Origin: an uncultured Psychrobacter sp.
Lineage (GTDB): Bacteria > Pseudomonadota > Gammaproteobacteria > Pseudomonadales > Moraxellaceae
Assembly (NCBI GenBank): GCA_947489525.1
Contig: CANLDW010000001.1
Span: 1 to 64,000 of the forward strand
Length of the DNA stretch: 64,000 bases
Direction of reading: 5' to 3'
The notes under the pieces were generated by a model. The model was given only the letters and a program-made list of their open reading frames with translations. It made no database searches and was not told where the DNA came from. A program made the translations under genes and the position numbers. Below are positions 42,125 to 50,557 of this stretch, one piece after another (position 1 is the first letter of the stretch; every line of letters begins with the position of its first letter).

Positions 42125-43381
42125 ATGCTCGCTACTGCTTACCCAACTGCTTACCCGACAATAGATAGTTTGCCATTAGCGTTTGGTATGATTATGGCGG
42201 TTATCGGGTTGGTGTTCTATACCCAAGGACTACCGGGCAAATTTTGGCGACGTTTTTACGCGGTGCTGCCCGGTATCGTTTTATGCTGCTTTATACCTGC
42301 GACACTTAACAGCTTAGGTATCTTTGCCGATGACATTGGCGCGAAAATTTACGGCTTTACTGCTACTTATCTATTGCCAGCCAGTTTGCTGCTAATGACC
42401 TTGTCTATGGATGTACCTAAGATACTAGGCTTAGGTTGGAAGGCTATCGCGATGTTTTTTGCAGCCAGTATCGCTATTATGATAAGTGGTCCTATCAGTT
42501 TGGGGCTGGCAAAGTGGGTCGCGCCTGAGATGTTCGCTGATGACATGCTGTGGCGGGGGTTTTCGGCGGTAGCGGGCAGCTGGATTGGCGGCGCGGCCAA
42601 TCAGGCTGCCATGAAGGAGCTGTTCGACGTCAGTGACGATCTGTTTGGCATGATGATCTTGGTCGATACTACTAATGCCTCATTATGGTTACTTGCGATA
42701 CTGATCATGGCTAAGCATAGCGATAAGATCGACAGACTATTAAAGGCAGATAGTAGCAGTATCGACAAGGTAGTCAAAGCCGTAGAGAGTTATGAGCGCG
42801 ATCATGCGCGACCAGCTACCCTAAATGATCTGATGGTGATGTTTGGACTGTGCTTTGCGATGGTAGGGGTGGCGCATTTTGTCGGTGGTCAAATTGCCGA
42901 CGCTTTTGCGCCGTATGCTTGGGCAGTACAATATAGCTTTGCCAGTGCGTTTTTTTGGATGGTCGTCATTATTACTTTGATAGGCGTGATATTCTCCTTT
43001 ACCAAGATTCGCCGTCTGGATCATGTAGGCGCCTCTAAAATTGGTACGGTATTTATCTTTGTCCTTATCGCCGCTATCGGGATGCAGATTAACCTAGCCG
43101 GTATCGTCTCGCAGTGGCGCTTATTGTTAATTGGCCTAGTTTGGATGAGCCTTCACGTTGTCATCATCTTTACTGTCGCCAGGCTCATTCGCGCGCCGTT
43201 TTTCTTTTTGGCGGTCGGCTCTAATGCCAATACAGGCGGCGCATCGTCCGCACCTATTGTCGCGACCGCTTTTCACCCCTCCTTAGCACCGGTAGGGGTG
43301 TTTTTAGGAATCCTTGGTTATGCAGTAGGCACGTTTGGTGGTTATATCAGTACGCAATTGATGCGACTGGTAGTGGGATGA
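42125..43381 (+). CDS. DUF819 family membrane protein
   Basis: 418 residues, very hydrophobic, with about ten membrane segments. DUF819 features are present: YLLPASLLLMTLSMDVPKIL, the GSWIGGAANQAAMKE segment, DTTNASLWLLAI, and near the C-terminus AVGSNANTGGASSAPIVAT followed by a hydrophobic end. The internal symmetry and GG-containing re-entrant motifs suggest a transporter. Its substrate is unknown. It is a single gene after the helicase terminators. Confidence 0.88.
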   Translation: MLATAYPTAYPTIDSLPLAFGMIMAVIGLVFYTQGLPGKFWRRFYAVLPGIVLCCFIPATLNSLGIFADDIGAKIYGFTATYLLPASLLLMTLSMDVPKILGLGWKAIAMFFAASIAIMISGPISLGLAKWVAPEMFADDMLWRGFSAVAGSWIGGAANQAAMKELFDVSDDLFGMMILVDTTNASLWLLAILIMAKHSDKIDRLLKADSSSIDKVVKAVESYERDHARPATLNDLMVMFGLCFAMVGVAHFVGGQIADAFAPYAWAVQYSFASAFFWMVVIITLIGVIFSFTKIRRLDHVGASKIGTVFIFVLIAAIGMQINLAGIVSQWRLLLIGLVWMSLHVVIIFTVARLIRAPFFFLAVGSNANTGGASSAPIVATAFHPSLAPVGVFLGILGYAVGTFGGYISTQLMRLVVG

Positions 43382-43426
43382 GGGGATGACGCGATATGCA
43401 TAAGGATAAGGCGTGCTTTATATTAT

Positions 43427-43882
43427 CTATAAGTTTTTACGATATTGCACCATATCAGTTTGAGTTGCTAAGGTGTCATAAATGGCACGAGCTGGCGTAT
43501 TATTTTCTTGAGTGACCCAATAAACACGGTTGCAGCTTTTCTTATTAGCAAAGTTATAAACATACTCAATAAGCTGACGTCCTACGCCTTGACCCCGAAT
43601 GGCATCGTCAACGTACAAGTCTTCTAAGTAACAACACTGCGTCGTATTCCAAGTATTAGGGTGTAATACCACATGCGTGATGCCTATTAACTTATTATCA
43701 TTCCATGCACCAAACCCATAAATAGCTACATTATCATCGAGTATATTTTGCCATGTCTGCTGAGTGGTACTTAGGGGCAGAGTAGTTTCATAAAACCTTA
43801 GGTAGTTTTGCCATAGCACCAACCACGCATCGTAATCAGAAGTCGATAAATCATTTATTTGAAGGACTGTGTTGTTTTGCAT
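43427..43882 (-). CDS. GNAT family N-acetyltransferase
   Basis: 151 residues from ATG 43882 (MQNNTVLQIND); an upstream TTG in frame would add 10. GNAT motif A is YLEDLYVDDAIRGQGVGRQLIEYVYNFA, the acetyl-CoA pyrophosphate loop, followed by the RVYWVTQENNTPARAIYDTLA segment. The substrate is not evident. It lies 35 bp after a LysE exporter gene on the same strand and may be co-transcribed with it. Confidence 0.88.
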   Translation of the reverse strand: MQNNTVLQINDLSTSDYDAWLVLWQNYLRFYETTLPLSTTQQTWQNILDDNVAIYGFGAWNDNKLIGITHVVLHPNTWNTTQCCYLEDLYVDDAIRGQGVGRQLIEYVYNFANKKSCNRVYWVTQENNTPARAIYDTLATQTDMVQYRKNL

Positions 43883-43917
43883 ATTTGTCTCAAAGATCAG
43901 TTTATTGGGCAAAAAAC

Positions 43918-44580
43918 TTATGCTTTCTTGGTTTCATAGGTCAGTAGCATTGCGGAGAAATACAGCATGACTACCCCTGCTAAACCATTAAGCCATCTGC
44001 CAACAGAACTCTCCTTAAAATAAGGCATGAGCTTCAAGCTAACGGTTGCCAACAGTATAAACCAGCTGCCTACAATGCTGGCATGCGTTAAGGTCAATAG
44101 CAGAGTATCAGTCGTAGCCGTAGCTGAGGTAAAATCAACGAAGTTTGGAATAACGGCTAAATAAAGCGCGGATACTTTAGGGTTTAGAATTTGAGTGATA
44201 AAGCCAGTTTTCCAGAAGTTTATAATTCGCTTCTTATGATTGTTTACTTGTAAAACAGATTTTAAGTCTGGACTATTTTTAGTTCGATTTGACTTTAAAA
44301 ACTGTCTAATAGATTTAACGCCTAGATAACACAGGTACAGAGCACCTAGTATCTTGATAGCCATAAAGGCTTGCGGTACATAGATTAACAAGGCTGATAA
44401 ACCGAATAAAACAAATAACCCATGCATAAATGTCGCACAGAATAGACCAAAAATGGTCGCTAACGTCGGCTTATAACCATACTGTCCTAGTGTCTTTAAC
44501 ACAATGACGCCATTAGGTCCTGGTGACATCACTATCAGAGTGGCCATAACGGTGAACCCAAGCCAAGTCGTGTAATCCAT
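43918..44580 (-). CDS. LysE/RhtB family amino acid exporter
   Basis: 220 residues with six membrane segments and the family N-terminus WLGFTVMATLIVMSPGPNGVIVLKTLGQYG (MSPGPN motif), then YLCYLGVKSIRQFLK. A charged loop of about 30 residues follows the third segment. Export of an amino acid or derivative is likely; the substrate cannot be assigned. First gene of a probable two-gene unit with the GNAT protein. Confidence 0.9.
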   Translation of the reverse strand: MDYTTWLGFTVMATLIVMSPGPNGVIVLKTLGQYGYKPTLATIFGLFCATFMHGLFVLFGLSALLIYVPQAFMAIKILGALYLCYLGVKSIRQFLKSNRTKNSPDLKSVLQVNNHKKRIINFWKTGFITQILNPKVSALYLAVIPNFVDFTSATATTDTLLLTLTHASIVGSWFILLATVSLKLMPYFKESSVGRWLNGLAGVVMLYFSAMLLTYETKKA

Positions 44581-44725
44581 CTACTATCTACCTTATTGAA
44601 TAGAACAATAATCGAGATTATAGTACATACCTATACGCCTGAATATATTTTTATAAAATAACTTATAAAAATGAAGTGTTTTAAATAATGGTGTAAATAC
44701 TTATTTAAGACTTGCTGCAAAATCT

Positions 44726-45265
44726 CTAAGCAAAAACTCTCAAAGTCTTAACATCCAAGTCTAAAGACTCCTGACCCGTCTGTGCGGCAACAATAACACC
44801 TTCGCCAAATACAAATAAAGTATCGGACTGCTGCTTAGCATTCTTAGCACCTGCTTGTTCAAACTTATCAAATAACCATTGCCTAACCTCAGCCTTGTGT
44901 TGCTTAGCTATTTGATGCGGCGAAGACTGCGCATCTGAATACTCAGCGCAAGCATTGATAAACATGCATCCATAGAAGTCTACTGACGACGTCCAGTCTT
45001 TAAGAAAATCTAAATAGCATCTAGCAACATCTTTTGTTTCCTTAATCTCAAACTTATCAAAGGCATTCTTTAATTGTGTCATAAACATCCGATGACGATA
45101 GTTAAGCACGGCCTCAATCAAGCCTTCTTTATTACCAAAATGGGCATACAACGTTCGCTTAGTCGTGCCTGCCTGCTTTGCTAATAGCTCAACTCCGCTA
45201 TCATGAAAGCCATGCTTATAAAACTGCTCATAGCTATTTTGTAGGATGGTATCTCGTAATTGCAT
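44726..45265 (-). CDS. TetR/AcrR family transcriptional repressor
   Basis: 179 residues from ATG 45265, preceded by AGGAG eight bases upstream; an ATG at 45289 is in frame but badly placed relative to that Shine-Dalgarno. The N-terminal helix-turn-helix reads LRDTILQNSYEQFYKHGFHDSGVELLAKQAGTTKRTLYAHFGNKEGL (in pieces). The ligand domain has several cysteines. It is divergent from the HPP gene, with two palindromic sites between them, so it very likely represses itself and that gene. Confidence 0.92.
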   Translation of the reverse strand: MQLRDTILQNSYEQFYKHGFHDSGVELLAKQAGTTKRTLYAHFGNKEGLIEAVLNYRHRMFMTQLKNAFDKFEIKETKDVARCYLDFLKDWTSSVDFYGCMFINACAEYSDAQSSPHQIAKQHKAEVRQWLFDKFEQAGAKNAKQQSDTLFVFGEGVIVAAQTGQESLDLDVKTLRVFA

Positions 45266-45322
45266 TGGCTTCGCTCCTGTCCCTTTCATTCCTATTATTT
45301 TTCTGAAAACCTATAACTTATA

Positions 45323-45338
45323 TATACCGTTCGGTATA
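45323..45338. promoter_or_regulatory. TetR operator 1
   Basis: TATACCG-TT-CGGTATA, 7-bp arms, in the tetR/HPP divergent spacer. It shares the pattern TATACYG..CRGTATA with operator 2. Confidence 0.8.
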
Positions 45339-45346
45339 CTTATAGT

Positions 45347-45364
45347 ATATACTGATCAGTATAT
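45347..45364. promoter_or_regulatory. TetR operator 2
   Basis: ATATACTGATCAGTATAT, a perfect 18-bp palindrome centred 25 bp from operator 1. Confidence 0.8.
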
Positions 45365-45407
45365 CAACATTTACAGTCTCAATTATTTATTTCTTATAGG
45401 AACCTAT

Positions 45408-45926
45408 ATGCATTCGTCTTTCAATTGGTATAAGTTAAAGGGTCAAGTCAGCCCATGCCCAAAAAGATTACCTCTATCAATGATAGTAGTCGCTTGGCTA
45501 GGTGGCACTATCGCTACTGGAACGCTTGCTATTTTTGGAAGTTCAATAGAACTCGTTATGATTTTAGGCTCATTTGGAGCCAGCTGCTTACTGATATTTG
45601 CGTATCCCGCCAGCCCTTTTGCCCAGCCAAGAAATGTCATAGGCGGACATTTCATTGCCACCTTTACCGGACTGGCATTTATGACCCTATTTGGTATTCA
45701 CTGGTGGAGTATGGCAAGCGCTGTAGGCACCGCCATTGCGCTCATGCTATTGTTTAGAATGCCGCACCCGCCTGCAGGCTCTAATCCTTTAATCGTTATG
45801 CTTGGTGGGGTAAATTGGAGTTTTTTAATAACGCCTACCCTGCTTGGCTCTATCGTTTTAGTCATGGTAGCTCTGGTTTATAACAATCTTGGTCAAGATA
45901 GACAGTATCCGACTTATTGGTGGTGA
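45408..45926 (+). CDS. HPP family membrane protein
   Basis: 172 residues from ATG 45408 after AGGAACCTAT; a longer frame from 45246 runs back over the operators and tetR and is rejected. Four to five membrane segments with the HPP motif FRMPHPPAGSNPLIVMLGG and an upstream GSFGASCLLIFAYPASPFAQPRNVIGGH block typical of the family. Some HPP proteins act in nitrite or anion transport across membranes. Expression is probably controlled by the divergent TetR regulator. Confidence 0.9.
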   Translation: MHSSFNWYKLKGQVSPCPKRLPLSMIVVAWLGGTIATGTLAIFGSSIELVMILGSFGASCLLIFAYPASPFAQPRNVIGGHFIATFTGLAFMTLFGIHWWSMASAVGTAIALMLLFRMPHPPAGSNPLIVMLGGVNWSFLITPTLLGSIVLVMVALVYNNLGQDRQYPTYWW

Positions 45927-45975
45927 TGACATACATTTAATACAAAGCAAGTGTTAATAATTAATTATTTACGAC

Positions 45976-47376
45976 CTATTGTCCTAAGTATCTTTCTAAC
46001 CACACCAAAAACTCATCGCTCGTCGTCGATACGTTAAGGCGCAGATGCGTTGATGCACGAGCGTCTGGATAAAACAATTGCCCGGGAGCGACTAACCAGC
46101 CATCCTTGTACGCATCTAGGGCCAGCTGGCTGGTATCTTGTCCCGTATCGACCCAAACAAAGAGTCCTGCCTGCGTATGCTCAGGATAAACGAGTCCAAT
46201 CTTTGGCAGCGCGTCACGCAGTCTTTGGTGCGCCGCATATAGCTGCTGCTGCACTTTTTTTATTTGCCGGCGGGATTCGCCGTGCGTCCATAAGCGGTGA
46301 ATAACGCGCTCACCAAACTCAGGGGTATTTAGAGTACTCAAGGTTTTGATCCGCAGCACATCATCGATAAATTTATCAGGGTAGACCAGCATACCCACGC
46401 GCCAGCCGGACGCCATGAATTTTGAAAACCCTGTGGCATAGAGCACGCGCTCAAATTGATCGAGACTGGCATAGCGCAGCACTTGTCCACCCGGTACAAA
46501 AGTGGCATACAAATCATCCTCAAAGATATAAGCATCGTACTCATGAATCAGATTAATGACTTGATGCGCGCGGGCAGGGTGCAGGTTATAAGAGGTCGGG
46601 TTATGCAGTACGCTATTGGTGAGATATAGCTTTGGACGATGCGCGGCAAATAGCTTTTGCATGTGCTTAATATCTGGGCCTTGATGATCGCGCTCTACAG
46701 CGACGACATTTAGTCCTTGTTGTTGCAAACAGCTTGATAGCCAGTACCAACCCGGTCCATCAACGATTACCGTATCACCCGCTTGAGTAAGTAATTGCGC
46801 GACCATCGTTACCGCTTGTGATACACCCGCTGTCGTAATGACATTATCGACGTGGGTATGCATGCCTTGCGTATTGAGCTGCTGCACGAGCTGCTGGCGT
46901 AGTGGCAGGTAGCCTTGAATGTCGCCGTAATTATAAACAAAACTCTCCGCCTGCTGCGTTACCTGCCGAATCGCCCATTCCATCTTTTCATTACGTACCC
47001 ACTCACTAGGCAAAGTCCCAACGCCCGGCGAGCGGTGGTGCGGAATATCACTAAATACTTGTTGCACCAGCCATCGCGTATCGATAGCAGGGTACTTAAC
47101 TGTCTGCTTTTTGGCATTATTTGACTGAGCTAATTTTACCTGCGCATTGACATAGTAGCCTGAGCTAGGCTTTGCGATTAACACATTAGTCGCCACCAGT
47201 TGCTCATAGGCTTGTACTACCGTAAAGCTCGATATATTCAAAAGCTTGGCTAGTTTGCGTACCGATGGCACGCGTTGATTAGGCAGGTAAATTTGCCAAT
47301 CAATACGCTGCTGTAGCCATTCAACAACGGCGGCGGTCTTAGTCAAATTGGGATTTAATTTATAAGTCTCTACCAT
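45976..47376 (-). CDS. MocR-type regulator (GntR HTH fused to aminotransferase-like domain)
   Basis: 466 residues. The N-terminal GntR-type winged helix (RVPSVRKLAKLLNISSFTVVQAYEQLVA, residues 35-62) is joined by a linker to a fold-type I aminotransferase-like domain with VDGPGWYWLSS, EDDLYATF and the candidate PLP lysine in ATGFSKFMASGWRVG. MocR proteins use PLP or a PLP adduct as effector, usually without transaminase activity. It is divergent from an MFS gene and near an EamA exporter, which are likely targets. It resembles PdxR-like or exporter-associated MocR regulators. Confidence 0.92.
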   Translation of the reverse strand: MVETYKLNPNLTKTAAVVEWLQQRIDWQIYLPNQRVPSVRKLAKLLNISSFTVVQAYEQLVATNVLIAKPSSGYYVNAQVKLAQSNNAKKQTVKYPAIDTRWLVQQVFSDIPHHRSPGVGTLPSEWVRNEKMEWAIRQVTQQAESFVYNYGDIQGYLPLRQQLVQQLNTQGMHTHVDNVITTAGVSQAVTMVAQLLTQAGDTVIVDGPGWYWLSSCLQQQGLNVVAVERDHQGPDIKHMQKLFAAHRPKLYLTNSVLHNPTSYNLHPARAHQVINLIHEYDAYIFEDDLYATFVPGGQVLRYASLDQFERVLYATGFSKFMASGWRVGMLVYPDKFIDDVLRIKTLSTLNTPEFGERVIHRLWTHGESRRQIKKVQQQLYAAHQRLRDALPKIGLVYPEHTQAGLFVWVDTGQDTSQLALDAYKDGWLVAPGQLFYPDARASTHLRLNVSTTSDEFLVWLERYLGQ

Positions 47377-47446
47377 AGGACGCCTATCTTCTTATTAGGT
47401 TCGATTTAGTGTGCTGATCTCAATGCAATAAGAACGGTCAAATTGT

Positions 47447-47472
47447 CACTTTGCTATCAACTATACACTTTG
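47447..47472. promoter_or_regulatory. direct repeat CACTTTG x2 in the mocR/MFS spacer
   Basis: CACTTTG at 47447-47453 and 47466-47472, 19 bp start to start. MocR/GntR-fusion regulators commonly bind direct repeats near their promoters, so this is a candidate site only. Confidence 0.35.
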
Positions 47473-47557
47473 TTCACCATTAGTGAAACTGTATCGGGTT
47501 TGTTATGGGTATTTGACTTATAGTCGAGATCAACCATTTAGTTCTAATAGATCCTAT

Positions 47558-48769
47558 ATGCAAACAGGTCATAAAATACCGAGTTATGTCTATCTATTAT
47601 TGATCGGTCAAAGTATCAATTTGACGACGGCAGTGCTATCCGTCACAGTAGCTGCCCTTGTTGGATTAACTCTTGCGCCTAATATTAGTTACGCAACTAT
47701 TCCTTATGGGTTGCAGTTTTTGGCGATCTTGATAAGTACGGTTATCTTTTCAAGACTGATGGAGATATTAGGTCGATACCGTATTTTTAATATCGGCATT
47801 CTATGTCTATTTTTATCAGGAGTTATTGGATTTTTATCATTAACGCAAGACAAGTTTTTATATTTATGCGTAAGTCATTTTCTATTGGGGCTTTTTATAT
47901 CCACTGCTAACTTTTATAAGTTTGCAGCGACAGATACGCTCCATAGTGAGCTCATTCCTAAAGCAACCTCAATGGTGATATCAGGTGGCGTATTTGCCGC
48001 TATTGTCGCACCATTACTGGCAATAAATTTAGCCAAAGCACCAAACCTGCCTGATTATTCATTGATTTATCTAGCATTATCGGTTTTAGCAGTTATTTTA
48101 CTAGTCGTTATTTACTTATGGAACCGGTTGAATACTACGAGCGTAAGCCGTACTCAAACACTCAAAGTAGGGATTGTCAATTCAGTAGCTATCAAAAAAC
48201 CTCTTATCATTGTAGGTATATTGGGCGGTGCATTAGGCTACTACATTATGAACCTAATGATGATCGCCTCCTCTATATATCTAAAGCAAAGCCATTCTTT
48301 TGATTATGCCTCGTACGCCATTCAGATGCATGTACTCGCAATGTTTTTGCCTTCCTTTTTTGTGGCGCGTCTCATTCGCCATATTGGCAGCATAGGTACT
48401 ATTGTGGTTGGATTTCTACTCATATCGCTCTCGTGCTTATTGCCTGTTTTATTCAAAGAGACCATTTTTATTAATATTGCTTTGATTGTTCTAGGCATTG
48501 GCTGGAATTTTACGTATTCAGGGGGTGCGACGTTATTAAGTAACATACAAGGCTCACAAAGGATAAAACTACAAGGTATCAACGAGACATTCATTGCGCT
48601 ATTTGCAACCTTAGGCGCTTTTTTGCCAGCCCCTATACTAAATTATTTTGGGTGGACTACCACAAACTTAGCGTTTTTTGTTTTTTCAATCTCGATATCT
48701 GTGTCTTTTATCTTATTTATAGCCCTATCCAAAAATAAGACTACTAAAAAGAATAAGTACCACGCTTAA
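47558..48769 (+). CDS. MFS transporter
   Basis: 403 residues from ATG 47558 (MQTGHKIPSYVYLLLIG); a GTG 75 bp upstream keeps the frame open but falls in the control region. About 12 membrane segments. The first has SINLTTAVLSVTVAALVG, and the loop SRLMEILGRYRIF after the second corresponds to MFS motif A. The sequence suggests the YcaD/efflux-like group but is not closer to any named family by eye. No good Shine-Dalgarno is seen. Divergent from the MocR gene. Confidence 0.83.
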   Translation: MQTGHKIPSYVYLLLIGQSINLTTAVLSVTVAALVGLTLAPNISYATIPYGLQFLAILISTVIFSRLMEILGRYRIFNIGILCLFLSGVIGFLSLTQDKFLYLCVSHFLLGLFISTANFYKFAATDTLHSELIPKATSMVISGGVFAAIVAPLLAINLAKAPNLPDYSLIYLALSVLAVILLVVIYLWNRLNTTSVSRTQTLKVGIVNSVAIKKPLIIVGILGGALGYYIMNLMMIASSIYLKQSHSFDYASYAIQMHVLAMFLPSFFVARLIRHIGSIGTIVVGFLLISLSCLLPVLFKETIFINIALIVLGIGWNFTYSGGATLLSNIQGSQRIKLQGINETFIALFATLGAFLPAPILNYFGWTTTNLAFFVFSISISVSFILFIALSKNKTTKKNKYHA

Positions 48770-48813
48770 TACAGTTGCTACAAATAAAAAACTAACCCCA
48801 AAGGGATCCACCT

Positions 48814-49791
48814 ATGACCCCAATCCACATTACTTTAGCCGTATTGGTTGCCTTTATCTGGGGCGTAAACTTTACCTTTATTGCATGGGCACTTGAAAGT
48901 TTTCCGCCCCTGATGCTGACCGCCATGCGATTTTTCTTTACTGCCGTGCCGCTAGTATTGTTTCTTAAGCCGCCTACATTTAACCGTACGCTATTTATTT
49001 ACGCCATCGGTACTTTTGTTTTGCAGTATGCTTTTGTATTTACAGCCATGCACTTGGGCGCGTCGGCAGGATTGACAGCGCTACTATTGCAAATGCAAAT
49101 TTTTATTACCGTATTGCTGGCTTATGTTCTATTGGGCGAGGCGGTTACTCGCAAGCAGATCATTGGTATGGTGGTGGGCGTGCTAGGACTGGGGGTAACT
49201 GCGCTAAACCTTGGCGGTGATATGCCTTTGCTTGGCTTTATTTGTATTTTAATTGCGGCGATAGGCTGGAGCTTTGGTAACATTGCCTCAAAGCAGGCTT
49301 CAAAGCAAAGTGCTATACAAACTACGCCCCAAAGCGTTGGTATGTCTTCTGTTTCGCTTGCTAATAGCAACAATGCATCAAACCAAACAACAAATAGGAC
49401 AGCAGCACTATCGGCGCTAGCACTAGTAGTATGGGGCGGGCTAATCGCTTGTATAATTTTGACGCTTTCTTCTTTGCTATTTGAAACTGCTGCTTGGAAT
49501 CTGACAACATTTACGCAGGCGTCCTCCAAATCTTGGTTGTCGCTTGGGTTTATCGTCTATATCTCAACATTGATTGGCTTTGGACTCTGGGCGCATCTGC
49601 TGGCACAAAATACCGCTTCTAAGGTGATGCCCTTTGCTCTGCTGGTACCGATATTTGGTATGGCGACCTCAGTGCTGCTTACAGGGGAGTCGCTGACGTG
49701 GTGGAAGCTGCTGGCGATGGTGCTTATCTTATCAGGACTGATACTAGCCAATGTAAAGATAGGATTTGGAAGAAAGGTTGTTCGTACTTAG
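48814..49791 (+). CDS. eamA: EamA/DMT family exporter (cysteine/O-acetylserine exporter-like)
   Basis: 325 residues, ten membrane segments in two EamA halves. The N-terminus LAVLVAFIWGVNFTFIAWALESFPPLMLTAMRF (read in parts) and GWSFGNIASK match E. coli EamA/YdeD, which exports O-acetylserine and cysteine. A hydrophilic Ser/Thr/Asn-rich insertion of about 30 residues near 165-195 separates the two halves. It lies 44 bp after the MFS gene on the same strand. The substrate is inferred from similarity only. Confidence 0.82.
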   Translation: MTPIHITLAVLVAFIWGVNFTFIAWALESFPPLMLTAMRFFFTAVPLVLFLKPPTFNRTLFIYAIGTFVLQYAFVFTAMHLGASAGLTALLLQMQIFITVLLAYVLLGEAVTRKQIIGMVVGVLGLGVTALNLGGDMPLLGFICILIAAIGWSFGNIASKQASKQSAIQTTPQSVGMSSVSLANSNNASNQTTNRTAALSALALVVWGGLIACIILTLSSLLFETAAWNLTTFTQASSKSWLSLGFIVYISTLIGFGLWAHLLAQNTASKVMPFALLVPIFGMATSVLLTGESLTWWKLLAMVLILSGLILANVKIGFGRKVVRT

Positions 49792-49821
49792 TGTAAGAAG
49801 AAGCAAAGCACAAGTTATAAC

Positions 49822-50421
49822 TTAGTCAATATCAAACTCCATACGCCGTGCTGTTACTTGCATGGTTTGGCGATCTATCAACTTCTCTACACAGTATAGG
49901 CTGGCATGGATACCCGCGCTTATTCCTGCTGAGGTGACCATCTTGCTGGTCTCGTCGCTGGCATCGACATAGCGCGTATTGGCGATGACATCTATATCAG
50001 GATAGGACGCTAAAGTATCTAAATCCATCCAATGTGTGGTTGCAGACTTACCAGCGAGTAATCCAGCTTTGGCGAGTAGCAACGCACCCGTACATACCGA
50101 AAGCGTTAGCTTTGCCGTCTTGGCTTGACTGACAATCCAATCAATAATCACTGGATTGTTAATCTCTATTTTCTCCGCCCCATAACCACCCGGAATAACC
50201 AGTACGTCAATATCAGGATGATCAGTAAAACTGTAATCAGGAATAACCGTCAAGCCATTTCTAGCGGATATCGGCGATTTATACTCCGCAATGGTAATGA
50301 CATTAAAGTACTTATCACCGCTCGTATTTTCAGCTAGTGAGAACACTTCAAAAGGGCCTGCAAAGTCCAGTACTTCGACCTCGTTAAAGAGTAGTATGGC
50401 AACGGTTCGCGCTAGGGTCAT
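49822..50421 (-). CDS. DJ-1/PfpI family protein
   Basis: 199 residues. The class I glutamine amidotransferase-like fold has the nucleophile elbow LSVCTGALLLAKAG (Cys near residue 105), the conserved Glu in DFAGPFEVFSLAE, and the second half TSAGISAGIHASLYCVEKL. The arrangement is nearest to isonitrile hydratase-like or GATase1-like regulator domains, but there is no DNA-binding domain. The substrate is unknown. It is convergent with eamA and divergent from the UvrA-like gene. Confidence 0.85.
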   Translation of the reverse strand: MTLARTVAILLFNEVEVLDFAGPFEVFSLAENTSGDKYFNVITIAEYKSPISARNGLTVIPDYSFTDHPDIDVLVIPGGYGAEKIEINNPVIIDWIVSQAKTAKLTLSVCTGALLLAKAGLLAGKSATTHWMDLDTLASYPDIDVIANTRYVDASDETSKMVTSAGISAGIHASLYCVEKLIDRQTMQVTARRMEFDID

Positions 50422-50557
50422 GGTATGTCCTAAAAGTTAAAAGCGTGCAAGTTATTCTTTTGTCTCTCTATACTACTAATACGTAAGTCTAGACTGAACT
50501 TGGCTGAGTAGCTGTTAGAATACTGGCAAAATAACACATATAGCAATAGGATAGACC

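Noticed and set aside
45246..45407. N-terminal extension of the HPP protein
   Set aside because: It overlaps the tetR start and both operators; ATG 45408 has a good Shine-Dalgarno.
45455..45757. 100-codon frame inside the HPP gene
   Set aside because: Shadow frame of a recognised family gene.
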